Shown here piece by piece: positions 24,301 to 34,622 of a DNA stretch of 64,000 bases. A program made the translations under genes and the position numbers. The DNA is from Naganishia liquefaciens. Its lineage: Eukaryota > Basidiomycota > Tremellomycetes > Filobasidiales > Filobasidiaceae. Each line of letters starts with the position of its first letter. The first letter of the stretch is position 1. The stretch spans positions 930,001-994,000 of the forward strand of contig BLZA01000021.1 of assembly GCA_013423385.1 (NCBI GenBank), written 5' to 3'. The notes below the pieces were generated by a model, which saw nothing but the letters and a program-made list of their open reading frames with translations, was not told the DNA's origin and made no database searches.

Positions 24301-27197
24301 GATGACTGAATACGCCAGTACATATGCAGCATCCGCGTCCTTGATCTCCGCTAAGAACAGGGGTTAGCTGCGAAGTCCGAATGTTCCCAAAATACTTGCC
24401 TGGCTTGAAGGAGATGTAATGCTCTGCGAACACCTCCGTGATTCGCGCAATCGGCTGGGATTCACCTGGTAAACGGAATGCTTCCAGCAGCTCTCGCATA
24501 GCATCGGCAATGGATTTCTGCGCCGCGATTCATCAGAGTCAAGACCGAACGCCACGTCTTGCGACTCACCCCCTTAAAGTCGAAGAGACCAATATACGCT
24601 TTTAGCAAATCGAGATTGTCTGGATTACTGATATATTCGCCCAGAAGCTTCTTGTCCAGTCGACCGTTGCTGCGCAGGAAGACAGCCAATGCTTTGATAT
24701 TTTCTGCTTCGTCTCCATCAGGCTTGTATCCGTCTATGAGAGAGTGTTCACGCAGATACGCCACACCCTTCTTGGGTTTTGTGTTAAAAGCTTGAGCACC
24801 TGTTATTAGGAGCGCTTTGCGATCTTTCTGCCTCCTGAGCCGTTCTATGGAAGGTGCATTCTGGAATGATGTCCATCTTAGCATATAACACAGCCCTAGG
24901 GAATTTTCTTACCGCTGGCCATTCTCGAGAAGACGTATTCTCGCCTAGTCTAGTGGATATTCCTTCTATGAAGTCCAATACAGCTTCGAAGCATAGCATT
25001 TGGGAGTTGTCCAGGCCCTCTATGCTATTCGGCCCGGATTGAGCGGTCGATGCTGCATTACCATAGACGCCCTGCGAGAATATCAGAACTGAACCGCTGC
25101 TGACAATTGCCCTCTTACCTGCGTCAGAAATGCAATCATGCGTTCGAACACATCCTCGCTGTCGACATCACAGTCATAGTTGACCCAGAGATCCACCATG
25201 AAATGCTCGTTTCGCATCTGGAGAAGCTGCGTCAAGGTCTCCAGCATGAGTTCCCTCGTCTCAGCACTTGTGATGGGTGCAGAAGATGCAAGCGAAGCGG
25301 ATGCTGTGGGTGTCGCTGGCAACTTGGGCGTAGACGGACGATCGCCTGCCCCTCCTTCCGCCGGTCCAGAGGACACCGTCGTGCCCCTGTCGGAGTCGCG
25401 ATTTCTAAGCCGTCCTGACGAATTGGCGCCGCCTCGAATTTGCAAGAGATGAGCTGGCAAGCTAGGTAGCGTTGTCGGCGTGAGTCTATCCATCAAAAAG
25501 GTAAGGAAGAGTTCCAGTTGCAGTTTAAGTTGCGGCAAGAGAGTCGTAAAGAGGGTACCGCAAGTCCTCAGCGCGAGCGTCAGGACCTGATGGTTCTCGC
25601 TCCGGATCAATTGGAAAAGATAACGGCAGCCTTCATCTTTCAGCCCATCGACGAGTTCTGACCAATTTCCAATATGACGACCGCCAGCTTCGAGCGCAGC
25701 ATTAAGAACACCGAGAGCAGAGAGTCGCATGGAATCTGTGTGAGTCAGATCTTGCGGGTTCAGCAGAGAGATCAAGACCCGGAGCAATTCCAGCAGAGTG
25801 GGCAGGCCGTATGGCGTGAAGGGTGGAATTGCTACCGCGTTGATGGCTGATGCGCTCGCTGGAAAGGGAGTCAGCTCGACTCACGACGGACTTTGTCTTT
25901 ACATACATTCGGTCAATCTTGTGCCATTCGACTGACTAGCCGACCTTTCTACTGGTATCTGCTCCCCATCAGCCCTTGAGCCTTGCTTATCGCTGTTTTC
26001 GTTGGCGGAAACGGAGACCTCCGATTCGCTGATAGCGGCATCGCCTCCCCCAGTCCCGATAGTCTTCTCCTCGGCTTGTAAGCTGCTGATTTGACTCTTC
26101 TCGCCAAGCACAATTTCGGGATCCATCAACTTGAGACGTCCGAAGCCAGCCTTGACAATCGCTCCAACGGCACTCTGAGCGGTCCGTCGCAAACCTTCTC
26201 CGAGTCGAGCACGACCCGCCATACCCAGGCCGACCTCCAGAATCTCGCACACCCCTTCGTCGTTCAAGTCGCGTTCTAGCGGCCCTGTCACGAGGGACTC
26301 CGTTGCTTTGAGCAGACGGAGGAGGACTACTTCGTCCTGAGCGGGATTCGTCGATGGGAATCGGCATCGCGCAATCGTTGAGGTGATCTGTGTGAGCGCG
26401 ATCTGAAGAGGTGTCGGCGGCGATGCAATGGTGAATGACTCCGAAGTGAGCGGCGGTAGCGGAAATGGCTGATAGCACGGAAGAATGTGCAGGATGAGCG
26501 TATTCAGCGACGTGAGGGCGAGCGACGTGATCGGACCCGATGTCAAGGGAGACCGGATGAGGTCAAGGAATGGTCGAATGATGTCGATCGGTGGAACCTC
26601 TGTAAAGTCATTGACCTGGGCGAGTGACCGTTTCAATCCCACGAATCCGGCTAGCAGATCCATCTCTTCGCTTTCAATGCTGCCTATTACTCCTGAGCCG
26701 GACCCCGAACCTGTCGATTTCCGCATCCCGAGAGCTGACGAAGGTCTTGAAGATCCTGGGACCGATTCATCGCGGACGATACTGACATGAGTCCGCTTTG
26801 GAGCGGAAAGCGAAGCAGTCGCATTTGCGATCAACGGCTGGGACTGTTGCTGAGCCTTCTGCACGACAAGACTTGATGTCCTGCTGTGTGTTTTGGTCGC
26901 CGCAGGATCATCGTTCTGTACTGCGCTTGCGGCCGCCAATTTCGGTCCAACAACAACAGAATAGTATGTCGCGCTGTATGCAGATTGAGGTGCCGCTGCC
27001 CATCGAGGCGATCGTCGGATGAAGGCTGACAGCGTCTGGACCTCCTGGAGGATCAAAGTATGCGCATCGACGTCGAGCGTGTAAGTCGGATGCATCCGAG
27101 AGCCCGACATGATGTATGGTGGCCCTGGCGAACGTCGCACGCCTGGAGAACCGGTCCATTCACTCAACTCGACATAATGTGCCTGTACACGTCGCAT
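21344..27197 (-). CDS. GEA2: ARF guanine-nucleotide exchange factor, GEA/GBF1 family (Sec7 domain)
   Basis: Large Golgi exchange factor that loads ARF GTPases with GTP to start COPI coat formation. The coding sequence runs over many exons from the ATG at 27197 to the stop at 21344. The first exon encodes the N-terminal dimerisation (DCB) region, interrupted by a long Ser/Ala-rich insert. The HUS region is near 25083-25787 and includes the HUS-box motif VNYDCDVDSEDVFERM. The Sec7 domain spans roughly 24300-24890, with KKGVAYLREHSLIDG, LDKKLLGEYISNPDN and the catalytic glutamic-finger motif FRLPGESQPIARI. The C-terminal HDS-type helical repeats fill 21344-23999. The HUS box and length fit GBF1/Gea rather than the Sec7/BIG class. 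Exon boundaries in the C-terminal half are approximate. The first 35 residues may be dispensable, as a second ATG is near MSGSRMHPTYTL. Confidence 0.93.
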
Positions 27198-27366
27198 ATC
27201 GCTGGAACGGATCCATCCCGCCCGGATGATTAGTCAGCAACCTGAAACGGCGATCGACCCTCTCGACAATCCCGAGCTTTCGATTCGTACTCTCTCTGGC
27301 AGGGTCCATCTCGCTCTTGTTGCTTTCGTTCCTTGGGGAAGACCAGTTGGCACTCGTCTTACAGCC
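27198..27366. promoter_or_regulatory. Short divergent promoter region GEA / BolA
   Basis: Only 169 bases separate the two start codons, so the genes must share a compact bidirectional promoter or have overlapping leaders. I see no clear TATA box, consistent with housekeeping expression. Confidence 0.55.
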
Positions 27367-27841
27367 ATGCTATCCCTCCGATCTATCGTCGCGCGAAATG
27401 CCACCGCGGCATCTTCCATTCTCCGCCGCCCAATACACTCGACATCGACATTACGCAATGCTGCAGCATCGGATTCCGACATCTATTCAAAGCTGAATGA
27501 CGGAGAACGAGCCATTTATGACAAGCTGAAAGCGGAATTCGGCTCCAAGACACTGGATGTGGTAGATGTCAGCGGTATGTTGATGTTCTGCTCTTATGTC
27601 GACGACCCTGTCTAATGCTCTCGCATAGGTGGATGTGGTTCTTTCTACGCCATACATATTTCCTCGCCGCAATTTAAGGGACTATCAACCATCAAGCAGC
27701 ACAAGCTTGTCAACCAGTGCCTGAAGGAAGAAGTCAAGGCGATTCACGGTTTACAGGTACGTCCACCTAAGTTTATGTTCGTCCTGGTTGTTCCGACTAA
27801 AATACGATTCTGAACAGCTCAAGACCGTGGCAGAAGAGTAA
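27367..27841 (+). CDS. BOL3: Mitochondrial BolA-like protein (BOL3/BOLA3 type)
   Basis: Small mitochondrial protein that works with glutaredoxin Grx5 and Nfu1 to deliver 4Fe-4S clusters, for example to lipoate synthase and succinate dehydrogenase. Three exons fit (27367-27574, 27629-27756, 27818-27841), giving 119 aa. The N-terminus MLSLRSIVARNATAASSILR is Arg/Ser/Ala-rich without acidic residues, a good matrix presequence. The BolA fold follows: YDKLKAEFGSKTLDVVDVSG, then GGCGSFYAIHISSPQFKG and the helix HKLVNQCLKEEVKAIHGLQ. The C after GG is the cluster-ligand region typical of the BOLA3 class, and the conserved His of HKLVNQ is present. The end LKTVAEE is short, as in BOLA3. Confidence 0.93.
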
Positions 27842-27999
27842 AATGCCGATCACAGCGTAGACTTCGGGACTTTTGACTTTACACCGAACTCGCGAGCTTG
27901 GACAACGAGTTGGAAGCGCCCCGTTTCGCGCGCAATCCGACGTTGAATCCGCATTGCAAACTTATAAATGGATGTCACGTCTACAGGGAGATGTCAAAC

Positions 28000-28272
28000 C
28001 TAATCACATACCGTATAACACGTAGCCATGACAGTCAGATAATCGGGGTAGATTGCACGACCAGCAACCCCTGCTTCATCCTGGGCGGCGCTTTCCGAGC
28101 GTGATATCCGCGGTGATAGAGAGGCCTTGTTTAGTTCGCGAAATTCTGTCCACCATCGTTCTTGTTGTATGGCTGCGGCCTGCTTGATAAGATCCAGGGC
28201 TTGTTGGTGTGACGTCTGTATAGCTTCAATATTGCCCTGGAAGACTGGGAGGGGAAGTCCAGGTTGACCCAA
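28000..28272 (-). CDS. Possible small hypothetical protein, Gln-rich helix
   Basis: A 90-codon frame between BolA and pyroglutamyl-peptidase reads like protein: GLPLPVFQGNIEAIQTSHQQ followed by an amphipathic helix (ALDLIKQAAAIQQERWWTEF) and a polar tail. It lacks an ATG. A tiny first exon upstream (ATGC near 28384, donor GTGGGT, acceptor ctgag just upstream of the frame) would join in frame to read MPILGQPGLPLPVFQ. I do not recognise the family. It would be divergent from the peptidase gene. It could also be chance; evidence is limited to residue composition and one plausible splice. Confidence 0.35.
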   Translation of the reverse strand: MGQPGLPLPVFQGNIEAIQTSHQQALDLIKQAAAIQQERWWTEFRELNKASLSPRISRSESAAQDEAGVAGRAIYPDYLTVMATCYTVCD

Positions 28273-28410
28273 GATAGCTCAGCCGATATCGGATTAGGCC
28301 GAAACCGGAAGCCTTCTAGAGACACATGGTCAAATCGACTGGCACATATATGGACATCTCACTTGGAGCATAGACCCACGCATCGATTTTGATGCCTGAG
28401 AGTCAGTGAG

Positions 28411-29390
28411 ATGGTACCGATCCCTCCCATCAAGTTGCTCCTCACCGGCTTTCAGGTGCGCAAGATTGTTTTCGCGATCAACACTCTTCCCTGTTTCCCT
28501 GCTTACTCCCGAGGTTCACTCGCGATTCCGTGCAGGGCTGGGGGTCCATTACAAACAATCCATCCGAAATTGTCGGCAAGAGACTGGACGGCGCCGTTCT
28601 CGACCTACGGAAGGACGATGGTGAAATGTCAACGGATGCGGCAGCTGGAAACGCTACCTTGACAGGCGACTCATCGTTGAATCGCTCGGCAATGGCTTTT
28701 GTTACCTTTCAATCCCTACGGGTATCTTACAGGGACGTTGAGCACCTGGTTCCCGCTGCGCATAAGTCGGGAGAATGGGACTGCATCGTACATCTGGGTG
28801 TGGGGCCGGGGTATACCTCATGTACGATCGAGTCTGGCTCAAGTGAGTGAGTCCGATTTTCGGTGCATCCTGTACTGAGTGTTTCATGCCATAGACGCTG
28901 TCGGATACAACTCTCCCGACGTCGATGGAGCTTTCGCGCCGGAATCGACAGGGGGTCGAGGCGTCGTGGGGAGCGCAGCGCGCTGGGAGAGTACTCTGGA
29001 TTGTCGAAAATGCTGTCAGGAACTGAATGAGTCAGGCTTCGAAGTGCGTTATCAGCCAGATGTCGGTTCTCTGACTGACGAGGACATCTCAGCATGTCCA
29101 GCTATCTTCTGATCCGGGAAGCTTTCTATGCGGATATACAACGGCCTTGTCCCTAAAATGCGCAAACGAGAAACGACAGGACGATGCAAAACGACCAATA
29201 CCAGTCGTCTTCTTCCATGTAAGCTGCTGGGCTATTTCAAGTGCCGCATCGACTGACACTGCGGGTCATGTAGATTCCCTTCCCAAGAGAAAATAACCCT
29301 GCTTCACTATATTCCGTAGACGAGCTGACTCGCGTGGTCCGAGCGCTTTGCGTGTTCACTGCACAACAAGCCTTAGAAGAGACACAATGA
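28411..29390 (+). CDS. Pyroglutamyl-peptidase I (cysteine peptidase family C15)
   Basis: Cytosolic enzyme removing N-terminal pyroglutamate from peptides. Five exons fit (28411-28455, 28536-28842, 28895-29043, 29093-29218, 29274-29390), giving 247 aa, slightly above the usual 210-220. Family motifs in order are IKLLLTGFQGWGSITNNPSE (the TGF start of C15), WDCIVHLGVGPG, a GYNSPD segment, then DPGSFLCGYTTALSL holding the catalytic Cys, and PIPVVFFHIPFP holding the catalytic His. No signal peptide is visible. The exon 1/2 junction relies on a GTGCGC donor and TGCAG acceptor chosen because only this splice continues the C15 alignment. The stop is 57 bases from the convergent PEX14 stop. Confidence 0.88.
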
Positions 29391-29447
29391 CTGCACCGAC
29401 AGCATTAATCGTAGAACACGAATAGCATATAAAGAATACAAAACCGC

Positions 29448-30787
29448 CTACTGCGCTGGCTTCTTCCCCTCGGCCTTGCTGGACAGCCCCGGCGTCGGTT
29501 CCGTGTTCTGCTTGGGTTCGTCGGATGCAGGAGTGTCTGGCTTGGAAGCTGGGGAGGGCGTAGAAGCCAACTGCCACGCCGGAATGCTGGGCTTGACTCC
29601 CGATCCAGTATTCGATGACGATACCGGGACCCGCGGAGCGAGCAGCGCGTTCGCCGCCATACTGATCTCGCTCTCTCCTTGTGTGTTTGCTGATGCAGAG
29701 GAAGTGAAGGGCGAACCCGGTCGTCCGGCAGAAGAAGCGATGGCAGCGGGTGATGCGAGCGGCTTGTTTCTCGCCATGAGGAGTGTGCGCAGCGACTTGA
29801 GCTCCGCCTGCAACTCTTGAAGGGAAGACGCTTGAGCCTGAGCGTGCTTGTCAATCATCTGTGCCAAGGTCGGACGGTTAGCATTTTCCGTGAGGTCTTG
29901 GTGCGAGGACCAACCTTAGGTACAAGGTCCTTGACCTCCTCGATCTCGTCTCTCAGATCCCTCATCTCCTCCCGCCACTTCTGCTCGCCTTTTCGCACTG
30001 CCTCCACCGCCTCTTCCACTTCATCCACTACCTTGTCCACCTTCGTCCTTTCCGACTCAACGGATTCCTGAAGTTCCCCCGTTCGCTTTTGAAGGTCGGC
30101 CAAAAGTTGTGTCGCTTCGTCGAACTGAGCCGTGAGATCAGTGCTCGTCCGTTCGAATTCTGTTGTCGTCGGCGGCTGAAGGTGCGGCAGCAAGAATTTC
30201 TGGATGCAGGCAAGTCAGTTAGAGCGAGTTTGGTGTTCGGAGAAGCTGAGTCACCTTGGCCAGACTGATCATTCCATACATGACTCCTCCAGAAATGACA
30301 GCCATAATCTTTCAAGGGCATCAGCGGAGATCGCCAGTAACGCTGCGGTACTCACGAAATAGTCTCTCCAATCTCGCTGAGGCAACTCAGGCCTCATCTG
30401 CGTCTGTGTCGCATAGCCCTGAGCATACCGGCCTGGTGGACCATATTGAACATGATTCGTCGTCCTGGTACCCTGATACTCGGGGGCATGATTATAGACC
30501 TGTTGAGCAGCTTGCTGACCACCGTTGTTATCAGTTGGTATGCCCGCGGGGTCAGCGTTCCCCTCTGAGGCCCTTATCATGGCCTTTTCTATCTCGGCCG
30601 CGGTCAATCCCTTGGACTCCAGAAATTGGATCTTCTGTGCCAAAGGCGAGCTAGAGACCTAGACATTGACTGTCAACTTCCGACTTAGCGAGGTTTGTGC
30701 GAGATTACTCACTTTGACATCACGCAGAAAGGCCACAGCATCGCGGAACAATTTCTCGCGGTCCGGTGCGATGTCTTGACTCGACAT
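29448..30787 (-). CDS. PEX14: Peroxin-14, peroxisomal docking protein
   Basis: Membrane protein of the peroxisomal import machinery that docks the cargo receptors Pex5 and Pex7. Five exons, all in phase 0: 30713-30787, 30356-30658, 30255-30308, 29916-30200 and 29448-29858, totalling 375 aa. The conserved N-terminal Pex5-binding domain reads REKLFRDAVAFLRDVKVSSS, then AQKIQFLESKGLTAAEIEKA. A Gln/Pro-rich linker precedes DWRDYF and the single hydrophobic segment IMAVISGGVMYGMISLAK. A long coiled coil follows (QLLADLQKRTGELQESVESE and a Glu/Lys-rich stretch), then a disordered Ser/Pro/Ala tail. The domain order is that of all Pex14 proteins. It is divergent from the beta-glucosidase gene. Confidence 0.95.
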
Positions 30788-31657
30788 CTTCGTCCGTCTC
30801 CTTCAAGAAAAGCGATCTTCTAGCAGAACAGTTGTGGTCGAGATCTCGGTTTGCGCGAAGTGAATGAGGGCCATGAAGACGCAGATCCGCTATCGACCGT
30901 GCTCACGACAGCCGGAATTGCCGGTCCTCGAGCCAAGAGGCGGAAGTCAAGACCAGATGTCCGGCTGTCCATCCAGTCGGCCCGAAACTCGGCATCATAG
31001 AGAATGCTCGCCGCACAACGTCGCTGGCAAGTCGCCGCCAAGGCGTCATGATGGGTCTATACCTGCCTTACGCTGCGCCGTGTGACAAGAGGTCCAGTAG
31101 TGCTGGATGCGGTGACAAATGTGATTGCTGAAACTCTGTGATCAGTGAGCAGCTGTGCAGGGCTGGGTCGGGTCATCACACTGTGAGTGTGCTTCTGTCT
31201 GCTCGGTTGTCCGAAAGGTCATCACAAGGCTTGCCGAATTGGGAGAAAGCGCAGCAGCTAGTACAACCCGTTGTCACTGTGGAGGAGATTGTGGAGAGGC
31301 CCTCGAGCAGAAACGTCTTCCACCTCGATCAGCTACCTGCTGTTCCCAGATATCTTCCCCGAGGCGAATATAGCGGCTCGGAGAAATAGCTGGGGAAATC
31401 GAGCAGGCCAAACAGCCGCGGCGGTGAATCAGAAAATGTGGGGCAACGAGCCTGAACACGGAGTTGATGAGCAGCACCAGGAAGCTGTCAATTAAGCTGT
31501 TCTGTCCGACCGCCGGCAGTTTCTCCGAAGACGAACCGTGAAGACCGACAGGATACGGTCGGCCTTCGATGAGAACTATATAAGAGCCGTCTCTCCCTTC
31601 ACCCTTGCTCGCTCCCCAAGACGTTTGTCAACTATAAAGACTGCTCATCGAACCAAT
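30788..31657. other. Divergent intergenic region PEX14 / GH3 beta-glucosidase
   Basis: An 870-base upstream region shared by two divergent genes, containing only short unconvincing frames. A TATA element sits near the GH3 side (separate entry). The length and TATA suggest regulated expression of the glucosidase. Confidence 0.45.
31577..31584 (+). promoter_or_regulatory. TATA element of the GH3 gene
   Basis: TATATAAG occurs 74 bases before the GH3 start codon, at a position usual for a fungal TATA box on a regulated gene. Confidence 0.55.
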
Positions 31658-34516
31658 ATGGTCGACATCACCAAACTGTTTAACGGCAACGGCAATAGCA
31701 ATGGCAAGCACAAGGACTTTGATATCGAAAAGACCCTTGCCAGTCTGACCACTGTGAGTTCAAGTGTAATCACTACAGTAAGCCATGACTCACTCTATCC
31801 CTCGCAAAACAGCTGGAAAAAATCGCCTTGTTGGCCGGCAAGGACTTTTGGCACATTCCCGACTTTCCCGAAAAAGGGATCCCCGCCGTCCGCATGTCGG
31901 ACGGTCCCAACGGTGTACGAGGTATCAAGTGAGTTCCTGCCCTTCCCGCCCGCCATCTCAACTCATCGCTCGGCTCAGATTCTTTAACGGCTGCCCGAGT
32001 AACTGTCTGCCTTGCGGCACTGGTCTAGCTTCCTCTTTCGACGTGGAACTTGCCGAGGAAATCGGTACTCAGCTCGGCGAAGAATGTCGTGCAAAGGGCG
32101 CGCACATCCTGCTCGGGCCGACGATCAACATCCAGAGATCTCCTCTCGGCGGTCGAGGATTTGAGTCTTTCTCAGAGGACCCTCTCTTGAGCGGTAAAAT
32201 TGCCGCGTCATACGTCAACGGTCTCCAGGCTCAGGGTGTAGCTGCCACTATGAAGCACTTTGTCGGCAACGAGCAAGAATTCGAGCGATTCAGCAACGAC
32301 AGTATCATCCCCGAACGAGCCTTGCGAGAAATCTACCTTGAACCGTTCCGAATCGCCGAAGCCGAATCCAAGCCCAAGTGTTACATGTCGAGTTACAACC
32401 GGGTCAACGGCCTGCACTGCTCCGAAAGCAAGTGGTTGCTGGACGATCTCCTTCGCAAAGAGTGGGGATTTGATGGTATGGTCATGTCTGACTGGACCGG
32501 CGTGTACTCTTGTGACACTAGTACGTCTCATCGGAGTATTCTCAGTACCTATGCTGATGGTTTTACAGGTATCAAGGCTGGTCTCGATCTCGAAATGCCC
32601 GGACCACCTGTACGACTCTCCCTACATTGCAGCAAAAATGAGTGCTAACTCGATCACCTTCAGGTCTTCCGATCGAATCAAGTCCTGCGACAGCTTCAGG
32701 CCGGTAAGCTCTTCATGTGGGAAATCGACGAGAGGGTCCGCAAGGTTCTCGGCATTGTCAAGTTCGCAATCGAATCCGGCATTCCCTTTGGCGCCGAGGA
32801 ACAGGCGATCAACACTCCCGAGTCACGCGCACTTTTGCGAAAGGCCGCCGCCAATGCTATTGTCTTGCTGAAGAACGAGAACAACATCCTGCCAATCAAG
32901 GAAGCCAAGAAGATCGCGGTCATTGGCAGCAACGCCCGTGTAGCTGTCACTTCGGGAGGAGGATCCGCTTCTATGCAGACATCCTACTCTGTCACGCCTT
33001 TGGAAGGTATCAAGGCTGCCGCCGAAGAGATCGGAGCTGAGGTCAACTACTCGATCGGCTCCGCTGCCTACCTCTACATGCCGTCCATCGCCAAGATGCT
33101 GTCACACCCGAGTGGCAAGGCGGATGGCCTGGCCCAGGTCGAGTTTTGGAAAACGGAGCCCGCGAAGGACTTTACGGAGAAGAGTGCCGGTGTCAAGATC
33201 AACGCCAAGCCGGACTACAGCGTCCCAACCAACACCTGCAACTGCTTCATGATGGACGGTGTGCCCGCTGATATCGCTGAAGCCAAGCCTTACATCAGGG
33301 TAAGTCAAACGCCATTGCTTCTCTGCGGAAGACTGAATGACTGTCTTTGCAGTATACCTCCAAGTTCACTCCCGACACCGATGGTACCTGGAAGTTTGGC
33401 TTGGGATCTGTGGGTGCTGCAGACCTCTACATCGACGGCAAGCTGCTTGTGAATAACAGCTCGGACTGGACGCCCGGAGAGCTCTACTTTGGCGCTGGTT
33501 CCACGGAAAAAACTGGAACTGTCAACGGTCTTCAAGCCGGCAGAACCTATGACGTCGAAATCCGCTCATGGTATCAAGAGGATGTTCGAGGCAGCCCCTT
33601 CCAGGTAGCCGGAGCCTTCCGCTTCGGCGCCTTCCCTGTCGTAGAGGACGAACGGGCCATCGCCGATGCCGTTGTCGCGGCCAAGAATGCCGATGTCGCC
33701 ATCGTCGTCGTGGGTCTCAACGAAGATTTCGAATCCGAGGGATACGACCGAAAGCACATGGATTTGCCCGGCACCTCGAACAAGTTGGTCAAGGCAATCC
33801 TGGAGGCTAACCCGAAAACCGTGATTGTGAATCAGACTGGTACCCCTGTCACCATGCCTTGGGTCGACCAAGCTCATTCGCTGGTGCAAGCATTCTACGG
33901 CGGCAACTCTCTGGGCGATGGATTGGCTGATGTTCTATTCGGCAAGGTCAACCCGTCCTCCAAGCTGTCATTGACCTTCCCCAAGCGATTGGCCGATTCT
34001 CCCTCCGACATTGGCTTCGGTATAACTTCCGCTACTCCAGGCAAGACATTCTACACCGAGAGCATCTACGTCGGATACCGTCACTTCGATAAGTCGGAGA
34101 CGCCCGCACTCTTCCCCTTCGGCCACGGTCTTTCATACACAACATTCGCGTATTCCGATCTTTCGGTATCGGCCATCTCGGCGAAAGGAGAGTTTGAAGT
34201 CTCCTTCTCGATCGAGAACACTGGCAAGGTTGCCGGTAAAGAGGCCGGCCAGGTTTATGTTCGTGACCCGGAAAGCGATCTGCCTCGAGCAGTCAAAGAG
34301 TTGAAGGGCTTTGTGAAGGTGGATCTACAGCCCGGACAAAAGGAGACGGTTTCGGTCAAGCTGGATCGAAACGCACTGAAGTACTGGGACGAACGCCGCA
34401 ACTGGTGGATCGCAGAGGCTGGTGACTTCGAGGTTATGGTTGGGCCATCATCGGTGGAGTTGCCTCTTCGCGCCACCACCAGGCTGGAAAAATCATTGAC
34501 TTGGCTCGGCTTGTAG
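31658..34516 (+). CDS. GH3 beta-glucosidase with PA14 insert, probably intracellular
   Basis: Hydrolyses terminal beta-glucosides such as cellobiose. Six exons fit: 31658-31753, 31813-31928, 31979-32520, 32569-32609, 32664-33299 and 33353-34516, giving 864 aa. The N-terminal TIM-barrel part has [40 protein letters not shown] (conserved Lys-His) and [12 protein letters not shown], where the Asp of SDW is the catalytic nucleophile. The alpha/beta sandwich follows from [17 protein letters not shown]14 domain is inserted at about residues 420-540 ([24 protein letters not shown]). The protein ends with a fibronectin-III-like domain ([18 protein letters not shown]). No signal peptide is present: [17 protein letters not shown] is polar. 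This resembles the PA14-bearing yeast enzymes of the Kluyveromyces type. Confidence 0.95.
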
Positions 34517-34622
34517 AGGACAAACTGTAGGGGCTTCGAACATCGTTGTACAATGAGAAACCGGGCAATTGATATGCGCATGGCGATACAACTGCACTGC
34601 ATCATATTTTTCTGCATCAGTC

